From NCBI GenBank assembly GCA_018820745.1, contig JAHJNP010000074.1, positions 1 through 5,740 on the forward strand: a stretch of DNA of 5,740 nucleotides, in the 5' to 3' direction. Shown one piece after another: positions 1 to 5,397 of the stretch (within the stretch, counting starts at the first letter, position 1; each line of letters opens with the position of its first letter). The position numbers and the translations under genes were made by a program. Under the pieces are notes generated by a model that made no database searches, was not told the DNA's origin, and worked only from the letters and a program-made list of their open reading frames with translations. The DNA is from Gammaproteobacteria bacterium (lineage in GTDB: Bacteria > Pseudomonadota > Gammaproteobacteria > Burkholderiales > Thiobacillaceae).

Positions 1-12
1 AGGGTACTTGAA

Positions 13-1203
13 ATGGCTAAGGAAAAATTCCAGCGGACCAAACCGCACGTAAACGTTGGCACGATTGGTCACGTTGACCACGGCAAGACCACCTTGACCG
101 CGGCGATCACCACCATTTTGTCGAAGAAATTTGGCGGTGCGGCGAAGAAATACGACGAGATTGACAGCTCGCCCGAAGAGAAGGCGCGCGGCATCACCAT
201 CAACACCGCGCACGTCGAGTACGAGACCGAGAAGCGTCACTACGCGCACGTCGACTGCCCGGGCCACGCCGACTACATCAAGAACATGATTACCGGTGCT
301 GCGCAGATGGACGGCGCCATCCTGGTCGTGTCCGCTGCCGACGGCCCCATGCCGCAGACCCGCGAGCACATCCTGCTTGCGCGTCAGGTTGGCGTGCCGT
401 ACATCATCGTCTACATGAACAAGGCCGACATGGTCGACGACGCCGAGCTGCTCGAGCTCGTCGAAATGGAAATTCGCGAACTGCTCAGCAAGTACGACTT
501 TCCTGGCGACGACACCCCCATCATCATCGGTTCCGCCCTCAAGGCCCTCGAAGGTGATCAGAGCGACATTGGCGAGCCCAGCATCCTCAAGCTGGCCGAC
601 GCCCTTGACAGCTACATTCCCGAGCCCGAGCGCGCCGTTGACCGTCCCTTCCTGATGCCCGTCGAAGACGTCTTCTCCATCTCCGGGCGCGGCACCGTCG
701 TCACCGGACGTGTCGAGCGCGGCGTCGTCAAGGTGGGCGAGGAAATCGAGATCGTCGGCATCGTCCCCACCGTCAAGACCACCTGTACTGGCGTCGAGAT
801 GTTCAGGAAACTGCTCGATCAGGGCCAGGCGGGCGACAACGTCGGCGTCCTCTTGCGCGGCACCAAGCGTGAAGAAGTCCAGCGCGGCCAGGTTCTGGCC
901 AAGCCCGGCTCCATCAAGCCGCACACCAAGTTTTCCGCCGAGATTTACGTACTGTCCAAAGACGAGGGTGGCCGTCATACCCCCTTCTTCAATGGTTACC
1001 GTCCGCAGTTCTACTTCCGTACCACCGACGTCACTGGCAGCATTGAGTTGCCGGCAGGGACCGAGATGGTGATGCCAGGCGACAACGTCAGCATCAAGGT
1101 GTCGCTGATTCAGCCGATCGCCATGGACGAAGGTCTGCGTTTCGCCATCCGCGAAGGCGGCCGCACCGTCGGTGCGGGCGTCGTGGCCAAGATCGAAGAA
1201 TAA
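13..1203 (+). CDS. tuf: Translation elongation factor EF-Tu
   Basis: EF-Tu is the GTPase that carries aminoacyl-tRNA to the ribosomal A site in the cytosol. The 396-residue product has the normal family length and is complete. The GTPase domain shows G1 GHVDHGKT (19-26), the switch I segment RGITIN (59-64) with Thr62, G3 DCPGH (81-85) with the catalytic His85, G4 NKAD (136-139) and G5 SAL (174-176). Beta-barrel domains 2 and 3 follow from about residue 210, with [13 protein letters not shown] (226-238) and the C-terminal [15 protein letters not shown] region. Start ATG 13 gives the canonical [14 protein letters not shown] terminus; AGGG at 1-4 may be its ribosome binding site. rpsJ follows after 10 nt, which suggests co-transcription. 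Its place before rpsJ fits the str-operon copy (tufA); many betaproteobacteria carry a second tuf elsewhere, but this cannot be seen here. Aspartate codons are 23 GAC to 2 GAT, unlike rplC downstream. Residues 134-135 are Tyr-Met where Phe-Leu is usual. Confidence 0.99.
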   Translation: MAKEKFQRTKPHVNVGTIGHVDHGKTTLTAAITTILSKKFGGAAKKYDEIDSSPEEKARGITINTAHVEYETEKRHYAHVDCPGHADYIKNMITGAAQMDGAILVVSAADGPMPQTREHILLARQVGVPYIIVYMNKADMVDDAELLELVEMEIRELLSKYDFPGDDTPIIIGSALKALEGDQSDIGEPSILKLADALDSYIPEPERAVDRPFLMPVEDVFSISGRGTVVTGRVERGVVKVGEEIEIVGIVPTVKTTCTGVEMFRKLLDQGQAGDNVGVLLRGTKREEVQRGQVLAKPGSIKPHTKFSAEIYVLSKDEGGRHTPFFNGYRPQFYFRTTDVTGSIELPAGTEMVMPGDNVSIKVSLIQPIAMDEGLRFAIREGGRTVGAGVVAKIEE

Positions 1204-1213
1204 GGTTAATTCA

Positions 1214-1522
1214 ATGCAAAGCCAGAAAATCCGCATCCGCCTGAAGGCGTTTGACTACAAACTGATTGACCAGTCGGCGCTCGAGATCGTGGAAACGGCC
1301 AAGCGCACCGGCGCAGTGGTCAAGGGCCCGGTTCCCCTGCCGACCTCGATCGAGCGTTTTGACGTGCTGCGTTCGCCGCACGTCAACAAGACCTCGCGCG
1401 ACCAGTTCGAAATCCGTACCCATCGCCGTCTGATGGACATCATGGACCCCACCGACAAAACGGTTGATGCCCTGATGAAACTGGATTTGCCTGCTGGCGT
1501 GGACGTCGAAATCAAGTTGTAA
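1214..1522 (+). CDS. rpsJ: 30S ribosomal protein S10 (NusE)
   Basis: S10 is a 30S head protein that also acts, as NusE, in the NusB/NusG antitermination and transcription-translation coupling complexes. The product has 102 residues, the usual family length. Family signatures are IRIRLKAFD (6-14), the ETAKRTGA helix end (27-34), GPVPLPT (38-44) and the [19 protein letters not shown] block (54-72). ATG 1214 is chosen because it gives the canonical [14 protein letters not shown] start and has AAGG at 1202-1205 eight nucleotides upstream. A longer in-frame reading from 1172 would extend back into tuf and add residues no S10 has. The gene lies 10 nt after tuf, so it probably depends on the upstream str transcript. 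There is no room for the structured S10 leader found before rpsJ in gammaproteobacteria. Its stop codon overlaps the -35 of a candidate promoter for the next genes. Confidence 0.99.
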   Translation: MQSQKIRIRLKAFDYKLIDQSALEIVETAKRTGAVVKGPVPLPTSIERFDVLRSPHVNKTSRDQFEIRTHRRLMDIMDPTDKTVDALMKLDLPAGVDVEIKL

Positions 1523-1545
1523 AAATCAAGGGGCGCAGGTATACT
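1517..1545 (+). promoter_or_regulatory. Candidate sigma70 promoter driving rplC onward
   Basis: TTGTAA at 1517-1522 (4 of 6 matches to TTGACA) and TATACT at 1540-1545 (5 of 6 matches to TATAAT) are separated by exactly 17 nt, the optimal sigma70 spacing. The -35 box covers the last codon and the stop of rpsJ. Transcription would start near 1551-1553 and give a leader of about 95 nt before rplC. There is no extended -10 TG. The call rests on motif match, spacing and position in the only long gap of the operon; it is an inference without expression data. Confidence 0.55.
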
Positions 1546-1555
1546 GCTGCCCCTT
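1528..1555. repeat. Inverted repeat (11-bp stem) spanning the rplC promoter region
   Basis: The arms 1528-1538 (AAGGGGCGCAG) and 1544-1555 (CTGCTGCCCCTT) form an 11-bp stem with one bulged T at 1548 and a five-base GTATA loop. The -10 hexamer at 1540-1545 lies in the loop and start of the right arm. On the + strand the stem is followed by CAGTAG and not a T-run, so it is not a canonical intrinsic terminator for tuf-rpsJ transcripts. On the - strand it is followed by GATTTTT (complement of 1521-1527), which does look like a terminator tail. It could be a 3'-end stabiliser for tuf-rpsJ mRNA, an operator-like dyad, or an antisense terminator. Confidence 0.6.
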
Positions 1556-1646
1556 CAGTAGTATCAATAGTCGCCGGTCAATTGTAATCGGCACCTACAA
1601 CCCTTGCGAGTGGCCTAGGTCGCTTGCTTGAGATAGGATATACAAA
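1551..1646 (+). promoter_or_regulatory. Structured 5' leader of rplC, possible translational control element
   Basis: If transcription starts at the candidate promoter, this is the untranslated leader. It can form two stem-loops. The first pairs GCCGGT (1573-1578) with ATCGGC (1587-1592) around an eight-base loop. The second pairs GCGAGTGG (1606-1613) with TCGCTTGC (1620-1627), eight pairs including three G-U, around the six-base loop CCTAGG (1614-1619). The loop bases CCTA (1614-1617) are complementary to TAGG (1634-1637), which overlaps the rplC Shine-Dalgarno AGGA (1635-1638), so a loop-to-ribosome-binding-site pseudoknot is possible. No reading frame or tRNA is visible in this stretch. 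The regulatory role is inferred from position and pairing only. Confidence 0.4.
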
Positions 1647-2291
1647 ATGAGTATCGGGCTCGTTGGCCGCAAGGTCGGCATGACCCGCATTTTCACTGAG
1701 AGCGGTGCGTCCGTTCCGGTGACAGTGCTGGAAATGTCAAACAATCGTGTGACGCAGGTGCGCACGTCAGAAATTGATGGTTATTCCGCGGTGCAGGTTG
1801 CCTATGGCACGCGTCGCAATAGCCGTGTCACCAAAGCACAGGCTGGTCATTTTGCCAAGGCGGGTGTGGATGCTGCCGAGCTGATGCGTGAGTTTCGCGT
1901 TTCAGCTGATGAGGCTGCCCAATACCAGGCGGGTGCTGCGGTTTCTGTCGAACTCTTTTCGGCTGGGCAGAAGGTGGATGTCACTGGTGTGACGCAGGGC
2001 AAAGGCTTTGCGGGCACCATCAAGCGCCACAACTTCAAGTCGCAGCGTGCGACGCACGGCAACTCGCGTTCGCACAACGTGCCGGGTTCCATCGGCATGG
2101 CGCAGGATCCGGGTCGTGTTTTCCCGGGTAAGCGCATGTCTGGCCATATGGGCGCGGTGACTTGCACCAAGCAGAATCTTGAAGTCGTTCGTGTTGATGC
2201 TGAGCGTGGTCTGGTGCTGCTCAAGGGTGCCGTTCCGGGTTCGAAGGGTGGTCATGTGGTGGTGCGCCCGGCAGTGAAAGGGGGTGCCTAA
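1647..2291 (+). CDS. rplC: 50S ribosomal protein L3
   Basis: L3 is an early 50S assembly protein that binds the 3' domain of 23S rRNA and reaches toward the peptidyl transferase centre with a long loop. The 214 residues are close to the 209 of E. coli. Signatures are [17 protein letters not shown] (4-20), [19 protein letters not shown] (112-130), [16 protein letters not shown] (135-150) and the terminal [13 protein letters not shown] region. Gln153 aligns with E. coli Gln150, the residue methylated by PrmB, so modification is possible. ATG 1647 is supported by AGGA at 1635-1638, eight nucleotides upstream, and by the family N-terminus. It is the first gene after the 124-nt gap and so would be first on a transcript from the internal promoter. 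All six of its aspartate codons are GAT, the opposite of tuf and rpsJ. Its stop shares one base with the rplD start. Confidence 0.98.
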   Translation: MSIGLVGRKVGMTRIFTESGASVPVTVLEMSNNRVTQVRTSEIDGYSAVQVAYGTRRNSRVTKAQAGHFAKAGVDAAELMREFRVSADEAAQYQAGAAVSVELFSAGQKVDVTGVTQGKGFAGTIKRHNFKSQRATHGNSRSHNVPGSIGMAQDPGRVFPGKRMSGHMGAVTCTKQNLEVVRVDAERGLVLLKGAVPGSKGGHVVVRPAVKGGA

Positions 2292-2908
2292 TGGATTTGA
2301 CCGTCATCAATGAGCAGGGCCAGCAGGTGTCCAGCTTGGCCGCCTCCGACGAGACTTTTGGTCGCGACTACAACGAAGCGCTGGTGCACCAGGTGGTAAC
2401 CGCGTTCCAGTCGAATGCGCGCAGCGGCAATCGTGCGCAGCAAACGCGTGCCGAAGTGAGTGCCTCCACGCATAAGCCGTGGCGTCAAAAAGGTACTGGC
2501 CGCGCACGCGCCGGCCGCACATCGAGCCCGATCTGGCGTGGGGGTGGTGTCACCTTCCCGAACAAGCCGAACGAGAACTTCACCCATAAAGTCAACCGCA
2601 AGATGTATCGCGCTGGCTTGGCGTCCATTCTGTCGCAGCTGGCTCGCGATGGCAAGATCAAGGTGGTGGAAAGTCTTGGCATCGAGTCGCCCAAGACCCG
2701 GGTGCTTGCTGACAAGCTGAAATCGATGGGTTATGGCAAGGTCATGATTATTGCGGACAGTGTGGATGACAACCTTTGGCTGTCGTCGCGCAATCTGCCG
2801 AATGTCTATGTGGTTGAACCGCATCAGGCTGACCCGTGGAGTCTGGTCAAATTCGGCAACGTGTTGATCACGGCGGCGGCGGTGAAACAGTTTGAGGAGA
2901 TGGTGTAA
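2291..2908 (+). CDS. rplD: 50S ribosomal protein L4
   Basis: L4 binds 23S rRNA domain I and extends a loop into the exit tunnel. In E. coli it also represses its own S10 operon by acting on the leader RNA. The 205 residues are near the usual 201-206. Visible signatures are [14 protein letters not shown] (23-36), the tunnel-loop motif [14 protein letters not shown] (62-75), SSPIWRGGG (78-86), the [17 protein letters not shown] block (102-118) and NLPNVYVVE (168-176). The start overlaps the rplC stop in TAATG, and a G-rich Shine-Dalgarno (GGGGG at 2280-2284) lies six bases upstream, so translation is probably coupled to L3. In the tunnel-loop region Arg76 and Val87 differ from the Met and Arg I remember as common in betaproteobacteria. 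Whether this L4 is an autogenous regulator here is unknown. Confidence 0.98.
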   Translation: MDLTVINEQGQQVSSLAASDETFGRDYNEALVHQVVTAFQSNARSGNRAQQTRAEVSASTHKPWRQKGTGRARAGRTSSPIWRGGGVTFPNKPNENFTHKVNRKMYRAGLASILSQLARDGKIKVVESLGIESPKTRVLADKLKSMGYGKVMIIADSVDDNLWLSSRNLPNVYVVEPHQADPWSLVKFGNVLITAAAVKQFEEMV

Positions 2909-3213
2909 TGGGTGCGATCAGTCAAGAGCGTTTGCTCAAAGTCATTCTCGCGCCGGTGGTCTCCGAAAAGAGCACGCGCATCGCGGACAAGCTGAACCAA
3001 GTTGTTTTTCGGGTGTTGCCCAGCGCAACCAAGCAGGAAATTGGCGCGGCAGTGTCCAGCCTGTTCAAGGTTGAGGTTACGGGTGTGCAAGTACTGAACG
3101 TCAAGGGCAAGGTCAAGCGCTCCGGTCGTGTCACGGGTCGCCGTGATAACTGGAAGAAAGCGTATGTCACCCTGAAGCCGGGTCAGGACATCGACTTCGC
3201 GTCCGGTCAGTAA
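2908..3213 (+). CDS. rplW: 50S ribosomal protein L23
   Basis: L23 sits at the rim of the peptide exit tunnel and is the main docking site for trigger factor and the signal recognition particle. The 101 residues match the normal bacterial length. Signatures are the N-terminal [16 protein letters not shown] (7-22), the [17 protein letters not shown] segment (55-71), [14 protein letters not shown] (77-90) and the acidic end PGQDIDF. Glu20 aligns with E. coli Glu18, the residue contacting trigger factor, so the docking site appears intact. The start overlaps the rplD stop (TAATG), and GAGGAG at 2894-2899 lies within the end of rplD, indicating coupled translation. rplB follows after 11 nt. Confidence 0.98.
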   Translation: MGAISQERLLKVILAPVVSEKSTRIADKLNQVVFRVLPSATKQEIGAAVSSLFKVEVTGVQVLNVKGKVKRSGRVTGRRDNWKKAYVTLKPGQDIDFASGQ

Positions 3214-3224
3214 GGGAGAAAACC

Positions 3225-4052
3225 ATGGCACTGATTAAAGTTAAACCCACCTCTGCCGGGCGCCGTGCGCTCGTCAAGGTCGTAACAGAAGGCCTGCATA
3301 AAGGCGCGCCGCACGCGCCGCTGCTCGAGCCGAAGAAGCGCGGTTCGGGCCGGAACAACAATGGCCATATCACGGTGCGTCACAAAGGTGGTGGCCATAA
3401 GCAGCATTACCGTGTGGTGGACTTCCGTCGCAACAAGGACGGCATTCCCGCCAAGGTTGAGCATATCGAGTACGACCCCAACCGTTCTGCGCACCTGGCA
3501 TTGCTGTGTTATGCCGATGGTGAGCGCCGCTACATCATTGCGCCGCGTGGTATTGCAGTGGGTGCGCAGTTGCTCAATGGTGTTGATGCGCCGATCAAGG
3601 CGGGCAACTGTCTGCCGCTGCGCAGCATTCCGGTCGGCAGCACTGTGCATTGCATCGAGATGATGCCGGGCAAGGGTGCGCAGATCGCGCGCTCTGCCGG
3701 AACCTCGGTGCAGTTGCTGGCACGCGAAGGCAGCTATGCGCAGTTGCGTTTGCGCTCGGGTGAAATCCGCAAGGTGCACGTTGATTGCCGCGCCACGCTC
3801 GGCGAGGTGGGCAACGAAGAGCATAGCCTGCGTTCGATCGGCAAGGCGGGTGCAAACCGCTGGCGCGGCATTCGTCCCACTGTGCGCGGTGTGGTGATGA
3901 ACCCGTGTGATCACCCGCATGGTGGCGGCGAAGGCCGTACTGCGGCTGGCCGTCACCCGGTAAGCCCGTGGGGCACGCCGACCAAAGGTTATCGTACCCG
4001 CAGCAACAAGCGCACCTCCAACATGATCGTCCGCCGCCGCAACGCGCGCTGA
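3225..4052 (+). CDS. rplB: 50S ribosomal protein L2
   Basis: L2 is one of the most conserved 50S proteins, needed for subunit association and close to the peptidyl transferase centre. The product has 275 residues, the normal length. It shows the OB-like RNA-binding domain with [20 protein letters not shown] (41-60) and [22 protein letters not shown] (64-85), the SH3-like domain with [23 protein letters not shown] (147-169), [21 protein letters not shown] (195-215), and the essential C-terminal [10 protein letters not shown] (229-238), whose His230 probably matches E. coli His229. The residue before this motif is Cys228, where Val is usual. ATG 3225 follows AAGGGAG (3212-3218) at six bases. 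The basic tail [14 protein letters not shown] is typical. Confidence 0.99.
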   Translation: MALIKVKPTSAGRRALVKVVTEGLHKGAPHAPLLEPKKRGSGRNNNGHITVRHKGGGHKQHYRVVDFRRNKDGIPAKVEHIEYDPNRSAHLALLCYADGERRYIIAPRGIAVGAQLLNGVDAPIKAGNCLPLRSIPVGSTVHCIEMMPGKGAQIARSAGTSVQLLAREGSYAQLRLRSGEIRKVHVDCRATLGEVGNEEHSLRSIGKAGANRWRGIRPTVRGVVMNPCDHPHGGGEGRTAAGRHPVSPWGTPTKGYRTRSNKRTSNMIVRRRNAR

Positions 4053-4067
4053 TAGAGGTAGAAAGAT

Positions 4068-4343
4068 ATGGCACGTTCAATTAAAAAAGGCCCGTTCGTT
4101 GACGGGCATCTGCTGAAAAGAATTGAAGCCGTTCGCGGCACAAGCGACAAGCGCCCGATCAAGACTTGGTCGCGCCGTTCCACCGTGTTGCCCGACTTTA
4201 TCGGCCTGACGATTGCGGTGCATAACGGGCGTCAGCATATGCCGGTATTCGTGACCGAGAACATGGTCGGCCACAAGCTGGGTGAGTTTTCCCTGACGCG
4301 GACCTTCAAGGGTCACGTTGCGGACAAGAAGGCTAAGAGATAA
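4068..4343 (+). CDS. rpsS: 30S ribosomal protein S19
   Basis: S19 is a 30S head protein that pairs with S13 and contacts the A-site region of 16S rRNA and the intersubunit bridge. The 91 residues match the family (92 in E. coli). Signatures are [17 protein letters not shown] (1-17), [16 protein letters not shown] (31-46), [22 protein letters not shown] (53-74) and the TRTFKGH end (78-83) followed by a lysine-rich tail. ATG 4068 is preceded by GAGGT (4055-4059) at eight bases. It lies 15 nt after rplB and 10 nt before rplV. The first codons contain a dyad that resembles a terminator on the opposite strand, listed separately. Confidence 0.98.
   Translation: MARSIKKGPFVDGHLLKRIEAVRGTSDKRPIKTWSRRSTVLPDFIGLTIAVHNGRQHMPVFVTENMVGHKLGEFSLTRTFKGHVADKKAKR
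4081..4107 (-). terminator. Terminator-like hairpin on the antisense strand inside rpsS
   Basis: Read on the minus strand, GCCCGT (4107-4102) and ACGGGC (4095-4090) form a perfect six-pair GC-rich stem with a six-base loop, followed by C and six consecutive T (4088-4083). That is the shape of an intrinsic terminator for antisense transcription. On the + strand an A-run precedes the stem and no T-run follows, so it would not stop the operon. The sequence encodes the conserved Lys-Lys-Gly-Pro-Phe-Val-Asp-Gly of S19, so protein constraint may explain it. Confidence 0.3.
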
Positions 4344-4346
4344 GGA

Positions 4347-4356
4347 GCGCATGATG
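4347..4356 (+). promoter_or_regulatory. Tandem ATGATG start of rplV, with AAGGAG at 4342-4347 favouring the second ATG
   Basis: The Shine-Dalgarno AAGGAG (4342-4347) overlaps the rpsS stop codon. It is three bases from the ATG at 4351 and six bases from the ATG at 4354. Six is the normal distance, so the second ATG is the more likely start. That start also gives an MEV-type N-terminus of 109 residues, as in Burkholderia L22. Confidence 0.6.
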
Positions 4357-4683
4357 GAAGTTTCTGCAATTTTGCGTGGTACGCGCCTGTCCGCACAGAA
4401 GGGCCGCCTGGTCGCCGACCAGATTCGTGGCCTACGCGTGGAGAAGGCGTTGAATCTCCTGGCCTTCAGCCCTAAAAAAGGTGCGGGCATCATCAAGAAA
4501 GTGCTTGAGTCGGCGATTGCCAACGCCGAGCACAATGAAGGTGCCGACATCGATACCCTTAAGGTCAAGACGATTCTTGTCGACCAGGGTACGGTGCTGA
4601 AGCGCTTTACTGCACGCGCCAAAGGCCGTGGCAATCGTATTACTAAACCAACCTGTCACATCAGTGTGACGGTTGGGGATTAA
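4354..4683 (+). CDS. rplV: 50S ribosomal protein L22
   Basis: L22 lines the exit tunnel with a long beta-hairpin; this is the region where macrolide and stalling-peptide interactions occur in other bacteria. With the start at 4354 the product has 109 residues; starting one codon earlier at 4351 gives 110. Family signatures are [16 protein letters not shown] (11-26), the [24 protein letters not shown] block (38-61), [11 protein letters not shown] (64-74) and the basic hairpin [11 protein letters not shown] (86-96). The CHISVTVGD end is typical of betaproteobacteria. The start choice rests on Shine-Dalgarno spacing. The final 29 bases before the last codons form a strong hairpin, listed separately. 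rpsC follows after 9 nt. Confidence 0.97.
   Translation: MEVSAILRGTRLSAQKGRLVADQIRGLRVEKALNLLAFSPKKGAGIIKKVLESAIANAEHNEGADIDTLKVKTILVDQGTVLKRFTARAKGRGNRITKPTCHISVTVGD
4648..4676 (+). other. Strong 12-bp mRNA hairpin at the 3' end of rplV
   Basis: CCAACC (4648-4653) pairs with GGTTGG (4671-4676), and GTCACA (4655-4660) pairs with TGTGAC (4665-4670). Together they give a 12-pair stem interrupted by one bulged T at 4654, with the four-base loop TCAG. It ends six bases before the rpsC Shine-Dalgarno AAGGA (4682-4686). There is no T-run after it, so it is not an ordinary terminator. It may affect ribosome passage from rplV to rpsC, RNA stability or processing. The pairing is visible directly; any function is inferred. 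Confidence 0.5.
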
Positions 4684-4692
4684 GGAAGCGCC

Positions 4693-5397
4693 ATGGGACA
4701 AAAAATACATCCGATCGGGTTCCGCCTTGGTGTCCAGCGTATCTGGACGGCAAAATGGTACGGTTCGAACCGCAACTTCTCCAGCACGCTGCTTGAGGAC
4801 ATCAAGGTTCGTGATTATCTGAAAAAGAAGCTCGCCCATGCGTCGGTTTCCAAGGTGGTCATCGAGCGTCCGGCGAAAAACGCACGCATCACGATTTTCA
4901 GCGGTCGCCCTGGTGTGGTGATCGGCAAAAAAGGCGAGGACATCGAAGTCCTGCGTGGCGAGCTTGCGCGCCTGATGTCGGTGCCGGTGCACGTCAACAT
5001 TGAAGAAGTGCGCAAGCCCGAGACGGATGCCCAGATCATCGCCGATGGCATTGCACAGCAACTCGAAAAACGTGTGATGTTCCGTCGTGCCATGAAGCGT
5101 GCCATGCAGAATGCCATGCGGCTGGGCGCGCAGGGCATCAAGATCATGAGCGCCGGCCGTTTGAACGGTGCGGAAATCGCGCGTTCCGAATGGTACCGCG
5201 AAGGCCGTGTGCCACTGCACACTCTGCGCGCCATCATCGACTATGGCTTTGCAGAAGCGAAGACCACTTACGGCATCATCGGCGTCAAGGTGTGGGTATA
5301 CAAGGGCGATACGCTCGCTCGTGGAGAACAGCCTGTGGTGGCCGAACAGGAAAAGCGCGGCAAGAAACCAGGAGTGAAACATGCTGCAGCCAGCTAG
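4693..5397 (+). CDS. rpsC: 30S ribosomal protein S3
   Basis: S3 lies at the mRNA entry channel of the 30S subunit and, with S4 and S5, contributes mRNA helicase activity. The 234 residues match the family (233 in E. coli). The N-terminus [14 protein letters not shown] (1-14) is canonical. A type II KH domain carries [16 protein letters not shown] (70-85) with its GxxG loop at 78-81. The C-terminal domain contains [12 protein letters not shown] (131-142), whose Arg131, Arg132 and Lys135 match the entry-channel basic residues of E. coli, then [31 protein letters not shown] sequence (from 153) and [13 protein letters not shown] (193-205). ATG 4693 has AAGGA (4682-4686) six bases upstream. The basic tail overlaps the start of rplP by 17 nt. 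The stop is TAG. Confidence 0.99.
   Translation: MGQKIHPIGFRLGVQRIWTAKWYGSNRNFSSTLLEDIKVRDYLKKKLAHASVSKVVIERPAKNARITIFSGRPGVVIGKKGEDIEVLRGELARLMSVPVHVNIEEVRKPETDAQIIADGIAQQLEKRVMFRRAMKRAMQNAMRLGAQGIKIMSAGRLNGAEIARSEWYREGRVPLHTLRAIIDYGFAEAKTTYGIIGVKVWVYKGDTLARGEQPVVAEQEKRGKKPGVKHAAAS
5370..5383 (+). promoter_or_regulatory. rplP ribosome binding site and start inside the end of rpsC
   Basis: AGGAG (5370-5374) lies within the last codons of rpsC, six bases before the rplP ATG at 5381. Both lie upstream of the rpsC stop (5395-5397), so ribosomes finishing rpsC pass over the rplP start. This arrangement decides the rplP start and points to coupled translation. Confidence 0.85.

Noticed and set aside
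66..80. Six-pair hairpin TGGTCA-CGT-TGACCA in tuf
   Set aside because: It falls in the invariant GHVDHGKT codons, has a tight three-base loop and is explained by protein sequence.
1172..1213. Longer N-terminus for rpsJ starting inside tuf
   Set aside because: The extra 14 residues are tuf codons read in another frame; the ATG at 1214 gives the canonical S10 N-terminus and has a ribosome binding site.
1639..1644. TATACA just before rplC as a second -10 element
   Set aside because: No acceptable -35 at 16-18 nt, and the transcript would start inside rplC.
1523..1646. A small gene or tRNA in the rpsJ-rplC gap
   Set aside because: I find no open frame with a ribosome binding site and no cloverleaf; the gap is better explained as promoter and leader.
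2869..2883. Short GGC-repeat tract near the end of rplD
   Set aside because: It simply encodes the Ala-Ala-Ala-Val stretch of L4 and is too short to be a meaningful repeat.
3129..3148. Eight-pair hairpin in rplW around TCACGG and CCGTGA
   Set aside because: It lies in the middle of the conserved VTGRRDN codons, far from any start, stop or T-run; chance and protein constraint are enough.
3207..3956. 249-codon open frame on the minus strand opposite rplB
   Set aside because: It starts with GTG, is the antisense shadow of L2 and has no recognisable domain.
4318..4353. Longer N-terminus for rplV starting inside rpsS
   Set aside because: The extension is not found in L22 proteins, and the Shine-Dalgarno AAGGAG at 4342-4347 points to the downstream ATGATG.
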